From the NCBI GenBank assembly GCA_015680685.1, contig MNCI01007639.1:764978-828977 (forward strand): a stretch of 64,000 nt of DNA, read 5' to 3'. This document shows, in pieces, positions 21,139 to 33,239 of the stretch (within the stretch, counting starts at the first letter, position 1; every line of letters begins with the position of its first letter). Below the pieces are notes generated by a model, which did no database searches, was not told the origin of the DNA, and was given only the letters and a program-made list of their open reading frames with translations. This stretch comes from Gnetum montanum. Its lineage: Eukaryota; Streptophyta; Gnetopsida; Gnetales; Gnetaceae. The translations under genes were made by a program, and so were the position numbers.

Positions 21139-22890
21139 TTGGTGCCTAGAGGATTGACCCAAGAGGCATCAACAAAGAATACAAAATACCACTGCAGGTC
21201 CATCACCAGCGTTCCCTCTCAACACTTGATTTAGTTGTGTCAAACCATGCCAAAGAGTGCTTCTGAGAAGAGGATGAAGTATTATGATGACATGATATTG
21301 GTTAAAGGCTATATTTGATCATGAGGAAGTGGTCACATGGTTTAACAATGAATTCCATAGGCTGATATCATGGTTACGATATGGAATTAACATGTTGAAC
21401 AAGAAATAAGTATTCACACTTTGTTCTTCAATGTGTTGGTCACTTGGCAATGCATTTGAGTAACAAACACTTCACTTCAAGGTTTCTTTGGCCATCAGGC
21501 ACCTCCCCTAGCATGGTTGGAGCCACTAGTTTATCTTCATTGGCCATTCCAGCCTCTTGGTAATTTTCTTCTCCATTTTTTTGGGGTAAACCTTCATTAG
21601 GTTTCTTTGCCAAAGCCAGGTTTGATATGGTTTTCCCGTTGAATGAGATGTGTTACATCTGATGGACTTGTAGGTGCAACATGATGAAGGGATGTCAAAA
21701 GGTCATAATGGATGAAATTCAAACATTGATCATCATTGTTGTTTAGGGTAAGGAAGGTTATAATCAAGCTATGGGGTTGGATTCAAGGAATGATGATAAG
21801 AATGAGGTGAAACAAGCACTCTTGTTACAACAAGTCAAACTCATTGAATCTTGCATTGTGAGATCATGTGGTGACTTGCTGCCATGTTGAGTTGCACCTT
21901 TGTAATGACTCTAGGCTTCACTCTATAAGCACAACTCTAAGAGGACAAAAAAATTAGACAAAGAAAACATGTTATTACAAAGCAATGCATAAGGCTACAT
22001 GAGACAACCAACAAACCAAGCCACACTAGGTTACCATCATTATAGCATAGGGAAATCTATGTGATTTGCATCAAATTTACAAAGTTTTTTAGTTCATTTA
22101 TTGTGCCAAACAAGGAAAAAGAGATAGACCATGCAAGCACACTTTTTGTAGATCATCAAAGTCATCAACACAAATCATTTGTTACAACCTATCAACAATG
22201 ATAAACAACACTACAAGCAAACATGTGAGTGTTAAATTTGATCAAGGCTATGTGATGGCTTTAATTTTGCATTGCAAGGGTTTGATGAGGTCATGAGTAG
22301 GCTTGACTTCTAGTAAGCAACTTGGTTTCAAATGCTTTTTCCACACCATTGCGGTCTAGATGGGAATTTCAACTAGGGAAGCCTTTGTGATATTTTTGGC
22401 TTGAAGGTGAATGGTCATCAAACTACTTCAAGGTATTATAGCTACATCGTAGAATGGTTTCAAGCTTAAGGTTTGGACATGTAAGGTTAATTTGGCCTAA
22501 CAACATCACAAAAAGGGCCCATTTAGGCTTTGAGGATAGTCTAGTTTGCTTCCTCATCTTCCTAACTTAATCTTGCATGACAACATAAGCACATCAAGTG
22601 ATGCAAAAATAATGTAAAATACATTAATAACAGTGCATATATGAGTCAAAACACATTAACTCAAAGGCTAAATGAGGTCCAAACATGGTCAACAAACGTT
22701 GTAATAAGTAGGTTAGGGCAAATATGATGTAATATAAGGGCCATATGATGGTCAAAACCATATAAAATAATGTTAAATAATGGTCAAATAAGGCTATGCT
22801 AATGTCAAAGGTCATCGATTAATGTCAAATCAAGTTGACCAAGGTCCAAGCAATGCCAAGTGATGAAAGCATGTAGTCAAATAAGATTAC
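21139..22890. other. Unassigned R5 3' region
   Basis: No clear gene. It occupies the place where R1 carries its antisense gene. Short plus-strand open stretches (for example the ATG at about 21249, MPKSASEKRMKYYDDM) could be remnants of a comparable gene, but I could not align them with the R1 protein. Confidence 0.25.
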
Positions 22891-22892
22891 AT

Positions 22893-22960
22893 TTTGTCCA
22901 TTTTAGGCCTTCGCAGGCCATGTTGCTAGTTTAAGGCCTTGGTAGGCTATGGTAGGGGCC
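22893..22960. repeat. Remnant of the GGCC tandem array
   Basis: Two degenerate units of the type TTTTAGGCCTTCGCAGGCC. This is probably the left part of the R5 array, separated from 29285-29505 by the foreign block. Confidence 0.55.
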
Positions 22961-23155
22961 TATTTCATTGGAAGCAAAGGAAAACAAGATGTGGCAAATA
23001 AGGTAACATAAACAAGGTCGAAATAGTATTAAATTTAATATAATATTGTTAACAATAATAATAATTATTATTATTATATATTTTTTTGTCAATTTGTGTT
23101 ATTAATTGGGCTTTTGTAAGATTATACCCCCCTTAGCCACGTTGCGCAGCGTTGC

Positions 23156-23218
23156 TTCACTATGGGTGAGGGAGTCTTCACTATGGGTGAGGGAGTCTTC
23201 ACTATGGGTGAGGGAGTC
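23156..23218. repeat. 21-bp x 3 tandem repeat
   Basis: Three perfect copies of TTCACTATGGGTGAGGGAGTC. Confidence 0.95.
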
Positions 23219-23660
23219 TGATGGGCTTTTTGATAGCTATTTTGGAGGGTTGGAGGAGGGCAATAGAGGTTTTTTTTTTCTTAACTGCATGAACAAGACA
23301 AACTTAAATTAAAAACAAATGACACAACCAGACGGTAAAACATCAAGGCATACACTGTTAATAACGGAAGAGAAAAGCAAGAGATACAACCAACAAGTGG
23401 ATCTGTGGAAGAAAATTACAGAACATCACACAAGCACCATAGCAAGGATGCCCCATTTCAGCACAGGAATGGAAACCAGGTGGAGCACCTGCCGCTGTCG
23501 CCGTAGTTAAAACCTATGCATCAAAAGAATCCGATTCGTGGAAGCGAGGAATCGAGGATTCGTGATTCTGAACGTGTTGGGTACGTGTGCCTCAAAAAAA
23601 AGTGGGGACGGGTTCGTAGCCGGGGACGTGATAGAGAAAATTTAAATATATTAATTTTTT

Positions 23661-24452
23661 NNNNNNNNNNNNNNNNNNNNNNNNNNNNNNNNNNNNNNNN
23701 NNNNNNNNNNNNNNNNNNNNNNNNNNNNNNNNNNNNNNNNNNNNNNNNNNNNNNNNNNNNNNNNNNNNNNNNNNNNNNNNNNNNNNNNNNNNNNNNNNNN
23801 NNNNNNNNNNNNNNNNNNNNNNNNNNNNNNNNNNNNNNNNNNNNNNNNNNNNNNNNNNNNNNNNNNNNNNNNNNNNNNNNNNNNNNNNNNNNNNNNNNNN
23901 NNNNNNNNNNNNNNNNNNNNNNNNNNNNNNNNNNNNNNNNNNNNNNNNNNNNNNNNNNNNNNNNNNNNNNNNNNNNNNNNNNNNNNNNNNNNNNNNNNNN
24001 NNNNNNNNNNNNNNNNNNNNNNNNNNNNNNNNNNNNNNNNNNNNNNNNNNNNNNNNNNNNNNNNNNNNNNNNNNNNNNNNNNNNNNNNNNNNNNNNNNNN
24101 NNNNNNNNNNNNNNNNNNNNNNNNNNNNNNNNNNNNNNNNNNNNNNNNNNNNNNNNNNNNNNNNNNNNNNNNNNNNNNNNNNNNNNNNNNNNNNNNNNNN
24201 NNNNNNNNNNNNNNNNNNNNNNNNNNNNNNNNNNNNNNNNNNNNNNNNNNNNNNNNNNNNNNNNNNNNNNNNNNNNNNNNNNNNNNNNNNNNNNNNNNNN
24301 NNNNNNNNNNNNNNNNNNNNNNNNNNNNNNNNNNNNNNNNNNNNNNNNNNNNNNNNNNNNNNNNNNNNNNNNNNNNNNNNNNNNNNNNNNNNNNNNNNNN
24401 NNNNNNNNNNNNNNNNNNNNNNNNNNNNNNNNNNNNNNNNNNNNNNNNNNNN
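23661..24452. other. Assembly gap, 792 N
   Basis: Run of N. Two long reading frames spanning it are artefacts. Confidence 1.
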
Positions 24453-24733
24453 TCACAAGGCCTTGTTGGATTTTTATCTCTATGTTTTGAAAAATACCAC
24501 TTAATATTTTATGCATATGCAGCCATATGCAATAGGGTATTTGTAACATTCCATCTTTTTAGAATCAATGAAGTAACTAAGCATTATAAAAAATCAAAAG
24601 AGCTATCAATTTCTATAACATATTTTCATAAATTACATAAATTTCTCCTAATGCAGGTGTATCTTTATCAACATAAAGGATGAAATCAACAATAGGTTGT
24701 GCCATTAGAAAAAATATTGCTACATTTTCATAA

Positions 24734-24822
24734 AAAACTAATACCAAGCATATAAGCCAATAAAGTTTATCGGTGTAAAACTCTCATAAACTTTATTGGC
24801 TTATATGCTTGGTATTAGTTTT
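24734..24822. repeat. Perfect 36-bp inverted repeat with 17-nt loop
   Basis: Arms 24734-24769 and 24787-24822 are exact reverse complements; the loop is TCGGTGTAAAACTCTCA. Arms begin AAAACTAATACC and end GGTATTAGTTTT. A perfect hairpin of this length in otherwise decayed DNA suggests a recent origin. Confidence 0.95.
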
Positions 24823-26396
24823 CCCCACCACCATTTTCACAGAGCTCTATTTGCTTCTACGCTATTAAGTTGGGATAGCAGGAGATTCAAAGGCGGGTCT
24901 TTGGAGTTTTCGAATTTGTTGTTGTAGGTTGAGTTCATGCCTCTTGCATGTTTGATTGCAAATGTTGACTAGGGCTTCCTAAAAAGATTTCGAAAAGATA
25001 TGGTGCTGAAATTTTGTTTGAACTTTGAACAAATGTATGCTTCGACTATTTTGTATGCACTTGCAGAGGGAGAGAGGCCTGAAAGCAAAATCACGGCCGT
25101 TACCAGAGAGCAACATGAGATGGCCATGGCCCATGAATAAAAATACGAAACCAATCCACTAAATAAAAATCTTTTCTCTAAAATCATCTTCTGAATAAAC
25201 TAAAACGAAAAGTAAACATCAGGTAAATCTAAGCAAAATAGGCAACTCAATTGATACGAAAATCCACTACTAAAAATCAGACAGGAAACTGGAAGAGCAA
25301 AATGGAAAGGGAAGAAAAGACGATTTCGTGCTCAAGAATCACTATAGAGATGCAGAGAAATCTTTACAGCAACGAGGGAAAAAAGCGGAAAATAACAAGT
25401 GAGAACCAAGAGCGAACGTTCACCGGAAAAATTGTGCACTAAGATTACAAAGCTAAAGATGTAGCGCTGGCATTTAAAAAACGGAAGAAATATCATCCAA
25501 ATTTTTTAAGAACAAAAACTAGAATTAAGGATCGAAGAGAATCGCTCGCAATGCATGCTTACATAGCTCGGCAAGCCCGTCCAGATTCCGCTAGAAGGAA
25601 ACGATCGATTTTCTGAAAAATATAGAATGATAAAAAATATAGAAACTGAAAAATATAGAATAATAAAGTATAGAATGATAGATGTGCAGCGCATTCTGTA
25701 AAGGTAACAATTCATTCTCTAAGCATCAACAGATAAATCCGATAAGGCAAGTCTCCTACCCAGTCACCCAAATCAGACTGGGCAGACAAGACCCCTGCAT
25801 CAAAAAAAATGTTCATCGTTTCTTCGTCATTGCCTGCAAATGAAAAACTGAAAATGAAGTTTGTAATAGGAAATGCATTGTTCCACATACGTGGTTGCGC
25901 TCGTCCTAACTTTTCCCCGAGAAACAAAGGGTTCAGAGAGTCTGCGGAAGCATCAAATCCCTATCAATGGCGGAATAGGAGAAGCGTCTGTAAATAAAAG
26001 GTATTGGATGCAGATGCAATTTGCAGGAAACAGGTAAGATTTGACGCGATTTGCAGTAAAAATAGGTAAGATTTTAATCAACAATGAATGTTCTCGTTGA
26101 GAGTTGTAAAATCGACAAAAAATTATAATTTACGTACCCAATGCGGATTTTACACGCTTCTGTACGCGTGCCCGAATCCACCGCGAACGGTTCGTGAGAT
26201 TTTCTTGGGAATCGCAAATCTCCGGCGCATAGGTTAAAACAGTCTCGATTCGTGGTCGAGAGCATGGTGGGCTTTGTCCCTTCGATGCTCATGCTGGGGT
26301 GAATCGCTGCTGAACTAAATCTAGTACTCCACAACCAGCGGTAGCATTTCCATTGGCACCAGAGGCCACGAATCCATCCATGACTGCACAGCCACG

Positions 26397-26533
26397 CTGA
26401 CCAGCAGCATGGCTCTAGCGTGATTATCATTTTCGATAACCATGGTAACCAGCGTGGCTCTAGTGTGGTTGTCATTTCTAACAACCATCCTAACCAACGT
26501 GGCTCTAGCATGGTTGCCATTTCCGAGAATCAT
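26397..26533. repeat. About 45-bp x 3 degenerate tandem repeat
   Basis: Units centred on ACCAGCGTGGCTCTAG followed by TGGTTGTCATTTC-like sequence; the copies differ at several positions. Confidence 0.75.
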
Positions 26534-28256
26534 GCTGGCTAACAAGGACCAGTGAGGATTTTTGGCAGGTGGGCAGGACCACGCAGCGCAGGCTTGCGCG
26601 AGTAGTGGTGGCGAAGGGCAGTGGAGAGCTGCCAAGGGTAATGATGAAGGATTTCAGTAGGTGTAGGTTTTGTGACGAGGATTTCTGCAACATAGCATGG
26701 TGTTGTAGGGCGAAGCGACGACGTAGAGGGTGGCACTTGCTGTGGACCTATCGCAGCCCCTTTAGGACCTGGATGGTCCTCTGTTGGGTCTGCATGGTCC
26801 AGGTAGGGTTGGGCAGCCTGCAAAAATTTTAATTATTTATATATTTTCTACAGCACAGCGTTCAGGCAGCCGAGAGACGCGGATTGGTAATGGCTATGCA
26901 GAGGCAGTGAACGTGGTGCAGTAGCAGTAGGCGGCAAGCAACGAGCGATGTGGGAGAGGAGAGGACGAAGGCAAGAGCATTCTATGGGCATGGTTATTGC
27001 TGTGTATCTATGCATCAAAAGAATCCAATTTGTGGAAGCAAGGAATCAAGGATTTGTGATTCTAAACATGTTTGGGTACGTGTGCCTCAAGAAAAAATGG
27101 GGATGGTTTGTAGTCAGGGAAGTGATAGAGAAAATTTAAATATATTAGTTTTTTAAAAAAATTAAATCTCATGTATCATATAGAACAAGTACAATGTAAA
27201 TCAAAAATATTGTTAATGCTTAAAAATTGCACAGAAGATTGCAGTATTACCATTAAACTGAAGCAAGAAAATTTGCAAAGGAATGGAGGGCATTGAATCC
27301 ATTTCCTTACTGGAGCCATAATCTGGCCAAACATATAATTTCTGCAACAACCAAAATGACAGTGATAAAATGAAACCCTGTTGTTATTCAATCCAATCTT
27401 TCCAAGAATGAAATTAAGCCTCAAGCCTCAATCAAATTTATAACAAATCACATCTGCTAATACTTTTGTTCAACAAGGATGCCCCAAAGGGCCATGTTGA
27501 AGACAACCACATTATAAGAAGACAACTTAACTAAACTAGGCACAGCAGAATAACTCACCTCACCTGATCCAAAACCTTTAGGACGCTGAAGAATCAGCAC
27601 TAGTCATGATGCAGGGAAAAGTAAAAACAGAGCGCCATGAGCTTGCATAAGGCCATTAGCCATGTGGCGGTGGGCTTCGTTGGCTCATAAGCAGACAGAT
27701 TTTTTTAAAAATGTTGAACAAGCATCCATTGGTCATCATGTTCATGACTCATGAAGATGACCCTGTTTTTTTTCTCTCTCTCTCTTTTTCAGCAGAGATA
27801 CGAGAAAAAGAGCAAAAATCAGCAATGACCAATAAACAAGCGTCAGTCCTGGTGAAACCTTTGACGCTCCGAAAGGCCAATCCATTCAAATGCAATTTTA
27901 CCTCGCACCCCCCGTCCAAACTTGATTTCCGCCAAACTTGGCCCTTCGGCCTTCGTTTACCTCTTTCGTGATTTCCGTGGGTTTGTTTATTCATTCGTGC
28001 TCCCTTGTTTTCTGTGGTCTGTGTCATGCTGATGCCATGAATCTTATCAATGAAATGAAGTTTCTGGTAAGATTTAGAGTAGGAGAAGATAGGTAAGATT
28101 TTAATGCACAATGCAAGAATCAAAAAGGCAAGAATAATACAAGGCAAGGTAGGCAACCATTTCAATGTATATGTACAGATCCAACAAAATTTTGTTGGAA
28201 ATTATGAAATATGTACCCATTGCAGGTTTAATGCACTTCTCTACACTCCCAGGAAT

Positions 28257-28356
28257 CCAACCCCAACAGTTCATCAAAATTTATCTGGAATTGCAAATCT
28301 CCGGTCCCCAGAATCCAACGCCAACAGTTCATCAAAATTTATCTGGAATTGCGAAT
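28257..28356. repeat. About 58-bp direct duplication
   Basis: CAACAGTTCATCAAAATTTA occurs twice in tandem within near-identical 50-58-bp segments. Confidence 0.8.
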
Positions 28357-29284
28357 CCAGTGCATAGTGTGCACATAGCATGCAAGCTAAGCTGGTGGGG
28401 GAGCATGGACTCCCTGTGTAGTTGCGTCTGTTCAATCCACCATTCACGGTGGTGCCGCTAGGTACATCTGGCACACTACACCAGTGTCTAGTATGCAAGA
28501 GGTGGGCAGCATCCTCATAGTAGGGCTGGCCATGACGTTGAAAGACCACCCAAAGCAAGCCGAATTATTGTGGTGCTTTTTTTCGTTGTGGCGAAGTGGG
28601 TGCCCTTCATTTACGTGAATCCAGGAGATGATGTGTGTAGGAAAAGCGCTGCCAAACGATGTGCTTTTGGGTGGGGGTCGTCACTGCCACTGTGGCTTCG
28701 TTGACAGCACTCAGTAGGAGGCTCCGGCTATCACCATTGTTGGGTGTAGTAATAAGATATGTTTGTTCACTTGGCTGTTAATGTTCAAATTTATTTTAAA
28801 TGGTTTTATGCTCTAATATATTTATTTATTTATTTATTTATTTTTAATTTTTTTCTCATCTACAAGTCTTCTCTCGTATCAATAGTAATGAAATTAGCTA
28901 TCATGCTAGCAATAATGTTGATGATGTTAACCTTTCTCCCATTGCATAATTTTCACTCCTACCAAAGTTTCACTATTTTGATTTCATCATTGCTATTGTA
29001 TTTTGCCTATCACAACCTTAGGGACTATACATAATTTTTTGTTATCATGTCCCAACTATGGCTACTACCATCACACCGTGTGATTATGGCTATTGGCATT
29101 GACATTCTTGGTTATGAGTTAAATTTTTCAGCTTTGTTTTATACTTTATATTTTCCTTGCATAAAAGGCTACTAGTTAACACACTAGGACCATGAAGCAA
29201 AGTTTTCTAGTAAAGCACAAAAGTATAAAAACAAAGCACAATAGGTCACAATGCAGACATAAAAGGAAAGGAGGTCACAATTTT

Positions 29285-29505
29285 ACTAGTTTTAGGCCAT
29301 GGTATGCCATTGTATGGCCAATTTTAGACCTTAGTGAGCCATAATATCACTAGTTTTAGGCCTTAACAGGCCATAAGGTTGCTAGTTTTAGGCCTTAGCA
29401 TGCCATAACATTGCTAGTTTTAAGCTTTAGCTGGTATAATGTTGCCAATTTTAGGCTTTAGCGGGCCATAACATTGCCAGTTTTAGGCCTTAGTGGATTG
29501 TGATC
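29285..29505. repeat. About 32-bp degenerate tandem array of R5
   Basis: Roughly six units related to GCTAGTTTTAGGCCTTAACAG, with GGCC blocks decayed by transitions. Homologous to the R1 array and similarly placed just past the protease. Confidence 0.8.
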
Positions 29506-29599
29506 CATACTTCCCTAGTATGGAATGCTCTTGAGAGAGCATATAAGGCTAAAACCACTAGTAAAGCATGATACAATGTTGCAAAAGTAAACAAATGAC

Positions 29600-32500
29600 C
29601 ATTAATAAAAGAAGTGATAGGGTGTTCACTATGAATTCATTATTTGACTTTTGAGAAGTTAAGGAATCCTTTTGACACAACTTTATGTTCACCATCTTTC
29701 TTGTTAATCATGGTGAGTTGTATGCATTTTTGTTGGTCACTTCGTATCATAGAGTTGATGTTGCTGGCATCGTTATTGTCTTTGTTGTTGGTGAACCTAG
29801 TCTAGGTGTCAAGAGTTTCTTCTTGAAACCCCACCTCTAAACCCTGGTCGATGTTGACATAGTTAACTGATGGCACCAATACATTGTTCCCACATATCAC
29901 AATTTCTCCTTCTGCATATGGTAAATGAATCTTTTGATGTATAAGAGATGAAACTACTTGAAGCTTAGCTAACCATGGCCTTCCTAAGATCAAGTTGAAG
30001 TAAGGTGTCTCTTCAACTACTACGAAGTTGACAAATGTAAGAAACTATTCCTTAGCTATGAAATCAAAGGAGATGAAACCATGCACTACTACTCATGATC
30101 CATTAAACAACTTAAGTGCTAAGGTAGTGATCACTTGGATATTTTCAATTAGGCCTAGTTTATCAATAGCAGAATGTGGTATCACATTTGTGGCCACCCC
30201 ATCATCTACATGAACACAGCAGATCTTGTATCTACGAACACATATAGTAATGAGAAGAGGGATGGATAGCACTTCTCTATTTCTAGAGTCAACCTTCACT
30301 TTGCTATCATGAAAGTTAAGCATTGGTTAATGCCTATTTCTCCTAAGTGAAGCTTGCTCAATGATAGAGTGGATTGACTCTTTGTTGGTTGACATGTCTC
30401 TACTCATAGGAATAGAGATTAACACTTGAGCTAGTGCATTCCTATGTGCAGGAGAGGTCATGATCAAGTCATATAAGATTGGTGATGTATTCTTTTGTTT
30501 AAGGAACTGTTTGGCTTACTCCATTGTTGGGAGTAAGCCCTTTCCCTTGCATGTAACCTTTCAGCCTTAGTGTTCTTAACCTCCTCCATCCTTCCTAGAA
30601 TTTGTGGCTTAGGTTGTGATGTATGTTCGTTGGGCCCCTTGTCCATAATTGTAATCGATCTTGGTGTAGCTTGTTTCAAAGCCTTTCATTGTTGATTACC
30701 TTTAGTGGGCTTTGTTGTTGGTTTGATAATAGATTTCTTTCATCACCATTGCAATGATGATTTCTTGCTAGCCATTGAGTTGTTGGCCACTATAGGCGGG
30801 CTTAGGTCATGGGTTTTTGTGGTCTTACTTGTTGAAGAAGGAGGGATCTAGATAATAAATGGTTGCTTAGGCTTCAGAGGATCGGTAACTTGTGATCTTA
30901 ATTATGAAGTTGATGTCACTGAAGGTGGGACACGTATGATAAAAGGCTCCTTAGAAGTCGAAGGAGGTGGTACCCATATGAAGAAGTGCTCTTTAGGCTT
31001 TATGTTTTAGAGTTGTGAGGATACTCTGATGACAAACTATTCCCTAAGAGGATTAGACTATTGGGTTTCTGTGAATGAGGCTACAATATAGGAGTTTTTT
31101 TGGCTCTTGGAGAGTTGGGCTCATTCAACACTAGCTCTCCATGATCTATCATCTTCTGGAAGTCTAAAGTACTTTGTAGCTTTAGATTGTCTTTGGTAGC
31201 TATCATTGGGTCTCTAGCTACGTTACAAAGATGATCGTCCTCTTATGAGCCACTTTAGATAGTTTCTTATGTTATATACAGTTGTCTTTAAGCAACTATT
31301 CTAGAAGCTCAAATGACTTCATAAGCAACATAATGTACTTAGACCTATCCTTCTACCCAAATTTTTATCTTGGTTGATTTGGAGCATAGAAAGTGGATGG
31401 CTGGGATGAGTTGAAAGATGTGTTACATGATGGTGATCCTTCCTCTCTCCTTATCTTGAGTCTTTTGCTACTACGGCCACAATTATATGTTCTTGCTTGG
31501 TTTTATCCGTATCCCTCATTACATGTTAGTTTTTATAGGGCACATAGGCTAGATCATTTCTTTCCTCAACTACCTTCTTGATGTTCTTAGTTTGTGAGAA
31601 GGCTTGTTTTAGTGACTAGGGCTCTAGTTAGTAAATCTTTGACTTGATAAAGTTATTTACTACTCCCTTAAAGATGATCAAGAGATGATTTTCTACAATA
31701 GGCTCTGAAATCTCATTAAGTATTAAGTTCCACCTTTTCATGAACCTTTTGACTAATTCAAGTGGCCCCTACTTCACCTTCATCAATTGATCCAATGTGG
31801 CATTCAGCTTGAAGTTGTATTTGAAACGGTTGATGAATTGGTTAATCAAGTCCTCAATGGAAGAGATTGAACCTTTAGGTAAGGTTTGGTACTAATCTAG
31901 AGCCTTTCCTTTGAGGAACATGGAGAAAATCTATAGTATCGTATAAGGAAAACCTTGCAAAAAGAGACACTCAGAATAGAAGGTGACTAGATGTGCATTG
32001 GGATCCCCTTCACCATCATATTGGTAAAGTTTGGAATAGGAAAACTTATGAGCAAGGTTACTTGAGGCACAATAGGATGTATAGGATCACCTTGGTAGAA
32101 ATCTACAACCTTGACTATATAAGTTGTATTAGCCTTAAGTTTTTGCAACTATTTAATGAGATGTTGGATCATTTAGAAGGCTCGATACAAGCCTAAGGCA
32201 TCCCTATAGGCTATAGTATTTGTGCTAATGATTGATGAGGAAGTTGAGAAGCTTGGAACTGTGTGATGGGTATTGATACAAATGAAAGATGTTGGGTGCC
32301 CACTATTGTAAGTGAGCTAAACAAGGAGAAAGAATTCTAAGTTGGGACTTATGGTATGAAGGGAGAAAATGGAGTATAAGAGGCTTTTGTTGTTTGGGGT
32401 CCTAATGAGGGCCCCATCAGTATGACAAAGGGAGATGGTGAGGTAGACATCATCGAGGTTGGAGAAATGAAGTTAGGTTGTGTGGCAAAAGACATTGACA

Positions 32501-33110
32501 AGAATAAGGAGGTGGATTGGGACACAAGTTGTGTTTGGTGTGTGGTGATGATGGGTGTGGATCCAAACATGGTAGGATGAATAGGAGAGGAGTTGGGTTG
32601 AGAAACTTGTCCCATCGATGAGGTAAGAGATGTGGAATTTGGTGCAATATTTTTGGAAGGCTAAATATTGGAAAAGACTTTCAATGAAGGTGTTCGTCTC
32701 CTGTTCAACCTCAAACTCATCTTCCTCTTTTTGATGATCCTTTGAGCTAATTTCCACACTAAACTCATAAACCTCTATGAGTTGTATGAGCATTTGTGCA
32801 TAAAAATCTATGAGGGAAATTTGGTCATTAGGAATTGGGATGTGTTCTTTCCCATTGCAACGTATGATTTCAAATTAATGCTTACTATTAGATTTGGAGC
32901 ATGGTATCAAGAGACTACCTTGTATCTTGGCATAGAGGAAGTTGTAGAATTCCTCATTAATGACCACGAAATCTAGGTTTTGCCTCTTTACCTGAGCAAT
33001 TACCTTCATTCTATGAATGTGGAGTCTTTTAGGTCATAAACACAAACTGCATCTTGGCTGGATACCATATTTGTGAGATTAAAAGGTAGGATGGTTGATT
33101 GACTAAAAGA
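29600..33110 (-). pseudogene. gag-pro: R5 gag-protease remnant
   Basis: Protease pieces: 30323-30093 (CVHVDDGVATNVIPH) and 29993-29802 (MILGRPWLAKLQVVSSLIHQ), the latter keeping the canonical LGRPWL. The Gag core is at about 31925-31540, with LFLRG-like, SIEDLINQF-like and LDQLMKVK segments in several frames. The N-terminal Pro/Thr-rich part is at 32793-32349. Many stops. Homologous in order to R1 and R3. Confidence 0.68.
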
Positions 33111-33239
33111 TATTGTCAAAAGATGTTGTTTTGACCTCTTACTATTTTTAGTAAAACTTTCAACAAGTTGGGTTTCCCAATGGTGTAGTTGGCTATAAAT
33201 GGAAACAACTGGTGGAAGGGGGAGGGATAAGGGAATAAG

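Larger units (their letters stand above)
22970..29250. mobile_element. Unidentified repeated DNA inside R5, with assembly gap
   Basis: Two direct copies of one sequence are recognisable: 23519-23660 matches 27011-27153, and 26058-26245 matches about 28091-28300. The first copy keeps CpG and the second has mostly TpG/CpA. No coding domain is recognisable on either strand, and bases 23661-24452 are N. Short ORFs on both strands (for example minus 24969-25187, with a hydrophobic N-terminus) match nothing I know. The block may be a tandem pair of one transposon or transduced host DNA. Confidence 0.4.

Noticed and set aside
23516-24549. ORFs of over 320 codons spanning the gap
   Set aside because: They are almost entirely N.
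24734-24822. MicroRNA precursor
   Set aside because: A perfect 36-bp stem alone is not evidence; no small-RNA data or target.
25712-25927. Possible host exon on the minus strand
   Set aside because: Open but short, with no homologue recognised and no supporting splice structure.
28759-29034. Membrane-like ORF
   Set aside because: Driven by a TTTA repeat and AT-rich DNA; no conservation seen.
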